Shown in pieces: positions 9,037 through 18,558 of a DNA stretch of 64,000 bases (its first letter is position 1; every line of letters starts with the position of its first letter). The translations under genes and the position numbers were made by a program. The stretch is from contig NZ_RCUX01000005.1 in assembly GCF_003667565.1 (NCBI RefSeq), positions 1-64,000 on the forward strand, written 5' to 3'. The DNA is from Mycetocola tolaasinivorans. GTDB taxonomy: Bacteria; Actinomycetota; Actinomycetes; Actinomycetales; Microbacteriaceae. The notes beneath the pieces were generated by a model that saw only the letters and a program-made list of their open reading frames with translations, did no database searches and was not told where the DNA came from.

Positions 9037-9822
9037 CTAGCGCTGCCGCGTCAGGAACGCCACCGCGGCGTCCTTGAACGCGCGGGCCCCCACGGCGTTG
9101 AGGTGACCGCGGCCGGGGATCTCGACGAACTCCGCGCCGGCGTCCGCCGCGAGGGCTCGGCTGCCCGGGGCCACCGCGTCGCGCTCGCCGGTGGCGAGCA
9201 GCATCGGCGGTGTGGGGGCGGCACCGAGCGCCGCGTGTTCCCCGCCGCGCACCCCCTCGACCACGGCGATCAGGGCGTCCAGCCGGTTTCCCGGCACGCC
9301 CTCGGCCATTCGTACGTAGCCGGCGGTCAGCGGGTCAGCGATCGGGGTGCCGTGGTCGCGATAGGCGTGGGCGGCGGCCGCGTCGAAGGTGTCGAGCGGA
9401 TCGCCCTCGGGCATCCCGCCGAGCACGAGATCGATCAGGAGTTCCGGGCTTTCGCGGCCGAGCCGCCAGCCCGTGCGGGCACCCATCGAGTATCCGAGAT
9501 AGTGGGCGCGGGAGACACCGTGGTGGGCGAGGACCGCGCGGGCATCCTCGGCAAAGAGCGCGAGCGAGTAGCGCGCCGGATCGGTCGGGGCGTCGGAGGC
9601 GCCGTGCCCACGGAGGTCGAATGCGAGCACGGCGAATCCGGCCCGGGTGAGCTCTCGCGTCCAGCCGCTGAGCTCCCAGTTGAGGAACGCGTGCGAGGCA
9701 AAGCCGTGCACGGCGAGCACCGTGGGAGCGGAGGGCTCGCCATAGCGGTAGCTGGCGAGCCGCAGCCCATCCGGGGCGGTGACAAACTCGGTGGGAACGG
9801 TCGGTTCGGCGGGGATGATCAT
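9037..9822 (-). CDS. alpha/beta-fold hydrolase
   Basis: 261 residues with a complete alpha/beta-hydrolase layout: an oxyanion-hole region HGFASH (about 39-44), FDLRGHGASD (about 68-77), nucleophile Ser112 in GYSMG, an acid in TGERDAV (about 211-217) and catalytic His about 240 in GRGHLNAVG. It is probably a cytoplasmic esterase or a related hydrolase; the substrate is not predictable. It lies 7 bp after the regulator gene on the same strand, so the two are probably co-transcribed. Confidence 0.87.
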   Translation of the reverse strand: MIIPAEPTVPTEFVTAPDGLRLASYRYGEPSAPTVLAVHGFASHAFLNWELSGWTRELTRAGFAVLAFDLRGHGASDAPTDPARYSLALFAEDARAVLAHHGVSRAHYLGYSMGARTGWRLGRESPELLIDLVLGGMPEGDPLDTFDAAAAHAYRDHGTPIADPLTAGYVRMAEGVPGNRLDALIAVVEGVRGGEHAALGAAPTPPMLLATGERDAVAPGSRALAADAGAEFVEIPGRGHLNAVGARAFKDAAVAFLTRQR

Positions 9823-9829
9823 ACCGTGC

Positions 9830-11269
9830 CTAGCCCGAGTGCCGCTCGAGGAACTCGTACACCTCGGTATCGTCCACCCCGGGGAACGTGCCGCTCGGCA
9901 GCGGCGAGAGGATGTGGGCGTGCAGGCGCGCGCTCGGCCAGGACTTCTCCTGCCAGCGGCTCACCAGCGCCTTGGCCGGGCGGCGGCAGCACGCGGCATC
10001 CGGGCAGGTGCTCGTGGCTCGGATCGCGGTTTCGCGCCCGCGGAAGTACTTCGACTGGTTGAATGGCACGCCCACCGAGATCGAGAACTCGCCGGCATCG
10101 GTCGAACCGGTCTGGGTGGCGCACCAGAACGTGCCGGCGGGGGTGTCGGTGTACTGGTAGAACTCGGTGGTGCGGTTGTTGCGTTCGAAGGCGGCGCGGG
10201 CGGCGAAGTGGCGGCAGACGATCTGCCCCTCCACTGCACCGGTGATGTCCGAGGGCAGCGGGAGGCCGTCGTTTGCAAACACCTTTGCCACCGCACCCTG
10301 CTCATCCACCCGGAGGAAGTGCAGCGGCATTTCCAGCTGGGAGGTCATCAGGTTGGTGAGGCGGATCCCGGCGGCCTCGTGGGTCACGCCGAAGGCGTCC
10401 CGGAAGTCCTCCACGGCGAGGTTGCGATCCCGCTTCGCCGCCTGAAGGAACGACACCGCCGCGGTCTGCGGCATGAGGCAGGCCGCCGCGAAGTAGTTGA
10501 TCTCCATCCGCTGTAGCAGGAACTGCGCGTAGCTCGTGGGGCGGGTGTGGCCGAGGAGGCGGTGGGCCATGGCTTGCAGCGCCATCGAGCGCAGGCCGTG
10601 GCCACCGGGGATCGAGGCCGGGGGCAGGTAGATGCGGCCGTTTTCGAGGTCGGTGACCGAGCGGGCCGAGTGCGGCAGGTCGTTGACGTAGATGAGCTTG
10701 AGGCCCAGCTGCTCGGCCATGATCGACACCGTGCGGTGGGTGATGGCCCCGGTGGTGTGGCCGCTCGCGCGCACGCGCTCCTCCGCGATCTTCTCGATTT
10801 CCGGAAGGAAGTTATCCACCCCGCGCATTTTCTCGCGCAGCTCTGTGTTTGCCCGCCGCGCCTCCTCCGGGGTGGCCACCGCCTCGGTCGCGCGGCGCTG
10901 CAGCTCGTGGTGCAGCCCCACGATCGAGGCGAGGGCATCATCGCCCATGCCGCGCGTGACACGAATCGGCGGTAGCCCCAGCTCGGTAAAGACGCCGAGC
11001 TTCTGCGAGCGTTCGAGCTCGATTTCGAGCGCCGCCCGCGGCGAGGGGGCCTCGGAGGTGAGGAGATCGGCGAGATTGACGTCGAGGGTCGTCGCGATCT
11101 GTTGCAGGGCTGAGAGCTTGGGTTCGCGCTTGCCATTCTCGATCAGCGAGAGCTGGCTGCCCGCGAGACCGACGCTCTCGCCGAGCTGGTCGAGGGTGAG
11201 CCCGCGTGCGGTGCGGAAGTGACGGATGCGGCGGCCGAGGGTCGCGAGGTCAGCGGAGATACCGGTCAT
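9830..11269 (-). CDS. ramB: RamB-like transcriptional regulator (XRE HTH + ImmA/IrrE-like + C-terminal domain)
   Basis: 479 residues. An N-terminal XRE helix-turn-helix (about 10-65; LTLDQLGESVGLAGSQLSLI) is followed by an ImmA/IrrE-type region (about 165-260; MALQAMAHRLLGH) and the C-terminal domain of the short-chain fatty-acyl regulator family, with a Cys-containing stretch (TCPDAACCRR). In Corynebacterium, RamB of this architecture controls acetate, glyoxylate and propionate genes. Here it is divergent from pckG across 128 bp, which suggests control of the gluconeogenic switch. The symbol is by family resemblance; orthology was not tested. It is probably co-transcribed with the downstream hydrolase. 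Confidence 0.82.
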   Translation of the reverse strand: MTGISADLATLGRRIRHFRTARGLTLDQLGESVGLAGSQLSLIENGKREPKLSALQQIATTLDVNLADLLTSEAPSPRAALEIELERSQKLGVFTELGLPPIRVTRGMGDDALASIVGLHHELQRRATEAVATPEEARRANTELREKMRGVDNFLPEIEKIAEERVRASGHTTGAITHRTVSIMAEQLGLKLIYVNDLPHSARSVTDLENGRIYLPPASIPGGHGLRSMALQAMAHRLLGHTRPTSYAQFLLQRMEINYFAAACLMPQTAAVSFLQAAKRDRNLAVEDFRDAFGVTHEAAGIRLTNLMTSQLEMPLHFLRVDEQGAVAKVFANDGLPLPSDITGAVEGQIVCRHFAARAAFERNNRTTEFYQYTDTPAGTFWCATQTGSTDAGEFSISVGVPFNQSKYFRGRETAIRATSTCPDAACCRRPAKALVSRWQEKSWPSARLHAHILSPLPSGTFPGVDDTEVYEFLERHSG

Positions 11270-11282
11270 CGTTTTATCATAC

Positions 11283-11295
11283 GGAAACTTTCGAG
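11283..11295. promoter_or_regulatory. candidate RamB-type operator between ramB-like and pckG genes
   Basis: GGAAACTTTCGAG lies in the divergent ramB/pckG gap, 14 bases before the regulator start. It partly resembles the published corynebacterial RamB box (AAAACTTTGCAAA), sharing the AAACTTT core. This is a position-plus-similarity inference only. Confidence 0.35.
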
Positions 11296-11397
11296 GTTCT
11301 TAACCAGATGTTGCAGGAGATATCTTCTATTTTCGGTCTCAGGATGGGTGTAGCGGCGAAATTTCACGCCGTGGCACACGGACGAAGGGGCCCGAAG

Positions 11398-13224
11398 ATG
11401 ACGATGCTCGACCAGCGACACGAGGAGAAACTGTCCGCCGCAGCAGGCGTACCGGACGCGCTCGCCGAGTGGGTGGCCGCGATCGCCGCACACACCCGCC
11501 CCGACCGCGTGGTCTGGTGGACCGGCACTCCCGCCGAGGTGAGCACCCTCCAGGATGAGCTCGTGGCCGAGGGGAAGCTGATCCGACTGAACCCGGAGCT
11601 GCGTCCCGAATCGTTTCTCGCGCGCAGCACCCCGGACGACGTCGCCCGGGTGGAGTCGCGTACGTTCATCTGCAGCGAGAGCCCCGCGGATGCCGGACCG
11701 ACCAACAACTGGCGTGAACCGGCCGGGATGCGCGCGGAGCTGAGCGCGCGGTTTGCCGGCTGCATGCGCGGACGCACCCTCTACGTGGTGCCGTTCAGCA
11801 TGGGACCGGTGGGTGGGCCGCTGTCACGGGTGGGGGTGCAGCTGACCGATTCGGGCTACGCGGTGCTGTCCATGGAGATCATGACCCGCACCGGTGCCGC
11901 GGTGATCGCCGAGATCGCCGGGGGTGCCGACTGGGTGCGCGCGATTCACTCGGTGGGGGCACCGCTGCTGCCCGGAGACGAGGATGTTGCGTGGCCCTGC
12001 AACCCGGATAAGTACATCGTGCAGTTTCCCGAGACCCGCGAGATCTGGTCGTTTGGTTCCGGCTACGGCGGCAATGCGCTGCTCGCGAAGAAGTGCTTTG
12101 CGCTGCGGATTGCGAGCGTGCAGGGGCGCGATGAGGGGTGGCTCGCCGAACACATGCTGCTGATGCGGCTGATCTCCCCGGAGGGTCGCGCATTCCACAT
12201 CGCGGGGGCCTTCCCCTCGGCGTGCGGCAAGACCAATCTCGCGATGCTGCGCCCGGACCTCCCCGGCTGGCGCGTCGAAACCCTCGGCGACGATATCGCC
12301 TGGCTGCGGCCGGGGGCCGACGGCCGCCTGTGGGCGATCAACCCCGAGGCCGGGTTCTTCGGGGTGGCCCCGGGCACGAGCGCGAAGACCAACCGGGCCG
12401 CGATCGAGATGCTCGCCTCGCACACCATCTTCACCAACGTGGCCCTCACCGCCGAGGGAGACGTGTGGTGGGAGGGGCTGACCGATACCCCGCCCGCGGG
12501 GCTGACCGACTGGCGTGGTAACGCCTGGGATGCCGACGCGGGCACACCGGCCGCACACCCCAACGCGCGCTTCACCGTGGCGGCTGAACGCTGCCCTACC
12601 GCGGCCGAGGACATCGGCGAGGCGGTGCCGGTGGACGCCATCCTGTTCGGTGGGCGACGCGCGGATACCGTGCCGCTCGTGACGGAGGCGCGCGGCTGGG
12701 AACACGGCGTCTACCTCGGGGCCACGATCGCGAGCGAGACCACGGCCGCCGCCGAGGGGGCCACCGGTGTGGTGCGCCGGGATCCCTTCGCGATGCTGCC
12801 CTTCTGTGGCTACCACGTGGCCGATCACTGGGCACACTGGCTGAGCATTGGGCGAGGGCTCGACGCCGAACTCGCCCCGCGGATGTACCGGGTGAACTGG
12901 TTCCGCCGCGATACCGAGCGCGGTTTCCTCTGGCCCGGATTCACCGAGAACGCCCGGGTGCTCGCCTGGATCGCCGGGCGCATCGCGGGGGAGGCCGAGG
13001 CGAATGAGACCGCGATCGGTGCCGTCCCGCTCGCGTCTGATATTGCCGCCGAGGGTGTCTCTGCCGAACGGCTCAGCCAGCTGCTCACGGTTGATCCGGT
13101 CGAGTGGCGCTACGAGGTGGAGCGCGAGGCTGAGTTCTTTGGCGGCGTGGGCGGGCGGCTCCCGGTCGAGCTGTCAGCTCAGCTTGCCGAGGCACGCATC
13201 AGGATCGCGCGGGCGTTCGGATGA
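11398..13224 (+). CDS. pckG: phosphoenolpyruvate carboxykinase (GTP)
   Basis: 608 residues, normal for the GTP-dependent family. It converts oxaloacetate and GTP to PEP and CO2, the first committed step of gluconeogenesis. The P-loop with the family active-site Cys (FPSACGKTN, Cys about 276) is intact, as are FGSGYGGNALLAKKC, the GDDIAW region and the C-terminal FxWPGF motif (FLWPGFTEN). The ATG at 11398 is chosen because it follows GAAGGGG and gives family length; the frame is open further upstream but without family sequence. Divergence from the RamB-like regulator suggests that acetate- or fatty-acid-linked signals control it. Confidence 0.96.
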   Translation: MTMLDQRHEEKLSAAAGVPDALAEWVAAIAAHTRPDRVVWWTGTPAEVSTLQDELVAEGKLIRLNPELRPESFLARSTPDDVARVESRTFICSESPADAGPTNNWREPAGMRAELSARFAGCMRGRTLYVVPFSMGPVGGPLSRVGVQLTDSGYAVLSMEIMTRTGAAVIAEIAGGADWVRAIHSVGAPLLPGDEDVAWPCNPDKYIVQFPETREIWSFGSGYGGNALLAKKCFALRIASVQGRDEGWLAEHMLLMRLISPEGRAFHIAGAFPSACGKTNLAMLRPDLPGWRVETLGDDIAWLRPGADGRLWAINPEAGFFGVAPGTSAKTNRAAIEMLASHTIFTNVALTAEGDVWWEGLTDTPPAGLTDWRGNAWDADAGTPAAHPNARFTVAAERCPTAAEDIGEAVPVDAILFGGRRADTVPLVTEARGWEHGVYLGATIASETTAAAEGATGVVRRDPFAMLPFCGYHVADHWAHWLSIGRGLDAELAPRMYRVNWFRRDTERGFLWPGFTENARVLAWIAGRIAGEAEANETAIGAVPLASDIAAEGVSAERLSQLLTVDPVEWRYEVEREAEFFGGVGGRLPVELSAQLAEARIRIARAFG

Positions 13225-13248
13225 TCGTGGTCATCTTGCGGGTGGTAG

Positions 13249-13271
13249 CCCGCGGGGTACGCCCCCGCGGG
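13249..13271. terminator. hairpin between pckG and the next convergent gene
   Basis: CCCGCGGGG (13249-13257) pairs with CCCCGCGGG (13263-13271) around a short loop, 25 bp past the pckG stop, in the gap between convergent genes. There is no T-run. Confidence 0.55.
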
Positions 13272-13329
13272 TGGGCCGTACCCGGAAGTGGGGCGGCTGG
13301 TCGTACCGTGCGTTATGCCATATCGAGCG

Positions 13330-14148
13330 CTAGGCCGCCAGCGCGTTGTAGCGCAGCCGCGGCGGGGCTGAGACGTGCACGGTGCAGAGCTCGCCGGCCG
13401 AGCCCGCATACGGGAACGCGGTGATCAGGCGGAGCCCGTGGGCATCCTCGAGTGCGTAGGCGAGTGCCGCCGGGGTCGCGGATCCTGGCCGGGCACGGTA
13501 CAGCAGGGTGTGGGCCGCGAGCGTGGGGGTGATCTGTTCGCGCAGACGTAGCAGATCCCCGCGCCGCGGCCCACCGGAAAACAGCGGCAGCAGGATCTCG
13601 GTGAGGCGGGCGAGCGGGGTGCTCGCGCCGTCTGCCGGCCGGAAGTGGGTGGGCGGAACGCCGAGGGCGTCGGCGAGCTCGGCGTCGATCCAGCGCTCGC
13701 GCTTGGTGCCGTACGGGGTCATTACCGGCGCGTAGAGGTAGCCGTACACGTGGAGGAGGCCCGCGTTTGAGGCGGGGGCGCTGGCGGGCAGGCCCGCACG
13801 CAGCGCGAGGGCGTTGAGCACCGGGCTTGCCAGCACGGCCAGGCCCACGTTTTCGTCCACCGCGGTCGAGTGGCCCCAGTGGGCAAAGACGCCCGCATCG
13901 CGGTCGCTGTCGAGGGCGTCGGCGAGCCAGGGTTCCATCCGGAAGAGCTCAGCGGCGAGGCTCAGCGGGGTGGACTCGGCGAGGGCGGTGAGGTGCAGCG
14001 AGAGATCCTGCAGGTGAGCGTGCAGGGCGGCCGACTCCACGGGGTGGGTGTGCGGGGCCGTCGCGGATGCGGGCGAACCGGATCCGTCGATCGGGGACGG
14101 CGCGAGTGCCCAGGTGCGAGACGCCGCGGTGCCGAAGAAGTGCTTCAT
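13330..14148 (-). CDS. protein of unknown function
   Basis: 272 residues that I do not recognise. Composition is Ala/Leu-rich and mostly soluble, with no signal peptide or clear membrane helix. Visible segments include a His-containing stretch early on (HTHPVESAALHAHL, about 33-46), VFAHWGHSTAVDENVGLAVL in the middle, and LLHVYGYLYAPVMTPYGTKR. The GC profile is native and there are no broken frames, so it is a genuine gene. It stands alone between pckG and the Phn operon. Its start is the ATG at 14148. Confidence 0.72.
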   Translation of the reverse strand: MKHFFGTAASRTWALAPSPIDGSGSPASATAPHTHPVESAALHAHLQDLSLHLTALAESTPLSLAAELFRMEPWLADALDSDRDAGVFAHWGHSTAVDENVGLAVLASPVLNALALRAGLPASAPASNAGLLHVYGYLYAPVMTPYGTKRERWIDAELADALGVPPTHFRPADGASTPLARLTEILLPLFSGGPRRGDLLRLREQITPTLAAHTLLYRARPGSATPAALAYALEDAHGLRLITAFPYAGSAGELCTVHVSAPPRLRYNALAA

Positions 14149-14242
14149 GAACTCATGCTAGGTGGAGCATGTGGCGTGTCCGCACGCTCACGCCGATCGG
14201 CCGTCACACGTTCACGACCCGTTCACCCGCTCGTGGTCATTT

Positions 14243-14270
14243 CGTCCATATTGACTTCTTAGTCTGGACG
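14243..14270 (+). promoter_or_regulatory. candidate promoter/operator of the Phn-type operon
   Basis: CGTCCA (14243-14248) and TGGACG (14265-14270) form an inverted repeat flanking TTGACT (14251-14256), a plausible -35 element. A further CGTCCA lies at 14274-14279. A repressor at this repeat would block the promoter. The RpiR-type protein encoded at the end of the operon is the obvious candidate. Confidence 0.4.
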
Positions 14271-14290
14271 CATCGTCCACGAGGAGAACT

Positions 14291-14995
14291 GTGACCCCCA
14301 CCCCCACACTGATTTTTGACTTTGACGGCACCGTTGCCCTCGGAGCCGGCCCGGTACGAGCCTACGCGCTCGCCGCGGTTGCCGGTATTCCGGCCGAGCA
14401 GCGCACCGACTTTTTGACCCGGGTTCTGGATGAGCACTCCGACGCCGAGGCGCTGGACGGCTACGACCGGGTTGCCCGCGCCGCCCGCCTGCTCGGTGTC
14501 ACCGAGCAGGAGCTCTCGGCCGCCTACCTGCACTCGCGCAGCGTTCTCGGCGGTGCCGAGGCCCCCATCCTCGCTCCCCGCGGCCTGCGCGAGTTCCTCG
14601 AGCAGGCTCGCGCGCACGCCGAGATTGTGCTGGTCACCAACGCTCCCGCCGCGGGTATCGACCGCGTGCTGCGGGTGCTCGGCCTGGCCCCGCTGTTTGA
14701 CCGTGTGATCACGCAGGCCGGTAAGCCCGCCGGGTTCCCCGCGATCCTCGACGACCTGCGTGCGGCGCCGCTGCCCGAGCGTTTCGCGGCCGACGCCACC
14801 CGCGGCCCGGTGCTCTCGATCGGCGACATCTGGGAGAACGACCTCGCCCCGATCCGCGAGCGCGGCCACCACACGGCCCTGGTGGGCACCCGAATTCCCG
14901 CCGGTGCCACCCCGGATCTCGCGGCCGAGCGCCTCGAAACGCTGTATCCCGAGCTGCTGGCCTGGGCTCGCGGCCAGGTCGTCCCGGCCCCCTAA
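14291..14995 (+). CDS. HAD-family hydrolase, first gene of the Phn-type operon
   Basis: 234 residues with the HAD motifs in order: motif I IFDFDGTVA (nucleophile Asp10, general acid Asp12), motif II VTNAP (about 116-120), a Lys in QAGKPAG and motif IV GDIWENDL. This suggests a cytoplasmic phosphatase or phosphonatase. The GTG start has a strong GAGGAG site 5 bases upstream. It leads an operon with a PhnD/PhnC/PhnE-type importer, so the likely role is to dephosphorylate, or cleave phosphorus from, the imported compound. It lacks any clear diagnostic of phosphonoacetaldehyde hydrolase, so the substrate is open. Confidence 0.88.
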   Translation: MTPTPTLIFDFDGTVALGAGPVRAYALAAVAGIPAEQRTDFLTRVLDEHSDAEALDGYDRVARAARLLGVTEQELSAAYLHSRSVLGGAEAPILAPRGLREFLEQARAHAEIVLVTNAPAAGIDRVLRVLGLAPLFDRVITQAGKPAGFPAILDDLRAAPLPERFAADATRGPVLSIGDIWENDLAPIRERGHHTALVGTRIPAGATPDLAAERLETLYPELLAWARGQVVPAP

Positions 14996-15051
14996 ACCTC
15001 ACCCCACTCCGCACCACCCACCCCTCACCACCCCACCTGGAAGGCATAACC

Positions 15052-16028
15052 ATGCTGAAGAAGTCCCTGAGCGCCCTGGCACTGATCGGTGCCGCGGCAA
15101 TCGTCCTGACCGGTTGTTCGGCCACCGCCGGCACCGGCTCCTCCGCCTCGCCCGAGGCCATCAAAGACCCCACCGAGCTGACCCTCGCCCTGGTGCCCTC
15201 GCAGGACCAGTCCGGCCTCGTCGACACCGCGGCCCCGCTAACCGACTTCCTCACCAAGGAGCTCGGCATCACCGTGCACGGCGTTGTGTCGAAGGACTAC
15301 CAGGCCGCCGTTGAGGCCATGGGCGCCGGCCAGGCACAGATCGGTTTCCTGCCCTCGCTGCAGCTGTGGCAGGCCAGCGACAAGTACGGTGCCCGCACCG
15401 TGCTGCAGACCGAGCGCAACGGCAACATCAGCTACCCCGCGCAGTTCATGACCAACAACCCGGACAAGTACTGCGACGACAAGCCCGTTGAGCGCGACGG
15501 CAAGCTGTTCTGCAACGGTGCCGACGCACTGAAGGGCCCGGCCGGTCTTGACTCGATCAAGAAGATCAAGGGTGCCAAGGTTTCGGTGCTCGGCCCGGGC
15601 TCCCCGGCCGGGTACATCTACCCGATGCTCGCGCTGAAGGAGGCGGGCCTGAACATCGACACCGACATCGACAAGCTCCCCGTCACCGCCAACGACGCCT
15701 CCGTGCTCGCCGTCTACAACGGTGACGCCGAGGTGGGCTTCTCGTTCTGGGACGCCCGTGACATCGTGAAGAAGGACACCCCGGACGTCGGCCAGAAGGT
15801 TGTGGTCTTCGCCCTGAGCACCGAGATCCCCAACGACGGTGTGACCCTGAGCAAGGACCTCTCGCCGAAGCTGCAGGACAAGATTGCCAAGGCCCTCGAG
15901 GACTACTCGAACACCGAGGCCGGTTCGAAGGTGCTGCAGAGCATCTACTCGATCACCAAGCTCGCCCCGGCAGACCCCAAGTCCCTCGATGTTGTGGCCC
16001 GCGCCGCAAAGAGCCTCGGACTCCAGTA

Positions 16029-16029
<1 letters not shown>
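15052..16029 (+). CDS. phnD: phosphate/phosphite/phosphonate ABC transporter substrate-binding lipoprotein
   Basis: 325 residues: a lipoprotein signal with lipobox LTGC (Cys22), then a PhnD-type type II binding fold ([20 protein letters not shown] near the N-terminus, [23 protein letters not shown] and the [11 protein letters not shown] segment). GGAAGG lies 8 bases before the ATG. It should bind a phosphorus oxyanion or an organophosphonate outside the cell. The symbol denotes family only; specificity cannot be read from the sequence. Confidence 0.9.
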
Positions 16030-16903
<874 letters not shown>

Positions 16904-16907
<4 letters not shown>

Positions 16908-17707
16908 GTGCAGCGGAGTATCCTGGTCTCCCGGCGAAGCCCGGCGGGCGCTGGAAGATCTGGCTCGCCATCGGGATCATCGCGGCCATTACCGCGGTGA
17001 CCCTGGCGCCGGGTATCGGCGTGGACTTCTCCCTCGATGCGATTCTGCGCAACTGGCGCAACGGCACTGAGAAGATCGGTCAGCTGCTGGTGCCGGACTG
17101 GTCGTTCTTCCCGCGGACCATCGCGCCGCTCTGGGAGACCATCCAGATGGCGATCATCGCCTCGGTGATCGGGGCAATCGTGTCGGTGCCGCTCAGCATG
17201 TGGGCGGCCCGGCTGACCAACCCCAACCCGGTGACCCGCGGCATCGTGCGCACGCTGCTCAACATCGTGCGCGCCGTGCCGGACCTCCTCTATGCGGCGG
17301 TTCTGGTGGCCATGGTCGGGGTGGGTGCCCTGCCGGGTATCATCGCGCTGGTGCTGTTCAACGTGGGCATCGTGGTCAAGCTGGTGTCCGAGGCAATCGA
17401 GTCCGGGGATCCGGGCCCGGGGGAGGCCGCGCGTGCGGCCGGTGCCACCCAGACCCAGATCAACCGGGCGGCGCTGCTGCCGGATATCTGGCCGCCGTTC
17501 ATCAACCAGGCGCTCTACGCGTTTGAGCTCAACGTGCGGGCCTCCACCGTCCTCGGCCTCGTGGGTGCGGGCGGCCTCGGCCTCCTTATCGACGCCGTGC
17601 GTACCTTCTATCGTTACGACCAGCTGTCGCTGATCATCCTCGAGATTCTCGTGGTTGTGGTGCTGATCGACTGGGCGAGCGCCGTGATTCGAAAGCGTGT
17701 GAAATGA
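16904..17707 (+). CDS. phnE: phosphonate-type ABC transporter permease 1
   Basis: 267 residues with about six membrane helices. The inner-membrane coupling loop [20 protein letters not shown] (about 175-195) is typical of binding-protein-dependent permeases of the PhnE family. The GTG start overlaps the ATPase stop by 4 bases. It probably pairs with the second permease to form a heterodimeric channel. Confidence 0.92.
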
Positions 17708-18558
17708 CAGCCCTGAACACCGCCCCGCGGACATCCCGGACAGCGCCCGCGCGCCCGGTCACGCCCCCGGCGAAGCCGCGCAACCCCTGGCGGGTGGTGA
17801 TTACGGTGGCGATCACGGTGGCGGTGATCCTGGTGTTCTGGTCGGTGAAGGTCGACTGGGCACGCACCGTCAACCTGCCCGCAGACATCGCCCGCTATCT
17901 GTGGCTGATGTTCTCCAACCCGGCCTGGGATAAGGTTCCCGAGGCGCTGTGGCAGACCTGGCGCAGCGTTGAGATGGCGTGGGTGGGCTGCCTGCTCGGC
18001 ATCGTGATCTCGTTCCCGCTGAGCTTCCTCGCCGCCCGCGGCATCGGCCCAGCCCCGGTGCGGTTTGTGCTGCGCGGCCTGTTCTCGCTGATCCGCGCCG
18101 TGCCCGAGATCGTGATCGCGATCGTGATCCTCTCGGTGACGGGGCTGACCCCGCTGACCGGCGCCCTGGCGCTCGCGGTCAACGGCATCGGCACCCTGGG
18201 CAAGTGGGGCTATGAGGCCATCGAGGGTGTGCACCCGGGCCCGATCGAGGCCGTGCATGCCGCCGGCGGAAGTCGCTGGCAGACGGTGCGCTGGGGTATT
18301 TGGCCGCAGGCCTCGCCGGAGTTTGTGTCCTTCTGGCTGTACCGGTTTGAGATCAACGTGCGCGCGAGTGCCGTGTTGGGTCTGATCGGTGTGGGCGGAA
18401 TTGGCGATATGCTCACCTCGTACACCCAGTACCGGGAGTGGCCCACCGTGGGTGCGCTGCTGATCGTGGTCATTATCGTGACCGTTGCCATTGACCTGAC
18501 CTCCGGCGCGATTCGTCGCCGGATTACCGAGGGGAGCCGGGTCCGTGACCTCGCCTAG
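17704..18558 (+). CDS. phnE: phosphonate-type ABC transporter permease 2
   Basis: 284 residues. A 30-residue Pro/Arg-rich cytoplasmic leader is followed by about six helices and the coupling loop EAVHAAGGSRWQTVRWGIWP. The ATG overlaps the first permease stop (ATGA). The two permeases are paralogous but clearly diverged, which fits a heterodimer rather than a recent duplication. Confidence 0.92.
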   Translation: MTALNTAPRTSRTAPARPVTPPAKPRNPWRVVITVAITVAVILVFWSVKVDWARTVNLPADIARYLWLMFSNPAWDKVPEALWQTWRSVEMAWVGCLLGIVISFPLSFLAARGIGPAPVRFVLRGLFSLIRAVPEIVIAIVILSVTGLTPLTGALALAVNGIGTLGKWGYEAIEGVHPGPIEAVHAAGGSRWQTVRWGIWPQASPEFVSFWLYRFEINVRASAVLGLIGVGGIGDMLTSYTQYREWPTVGALLIVVIIVTVAIDLTSGAIRRRITEGSRVRDLA

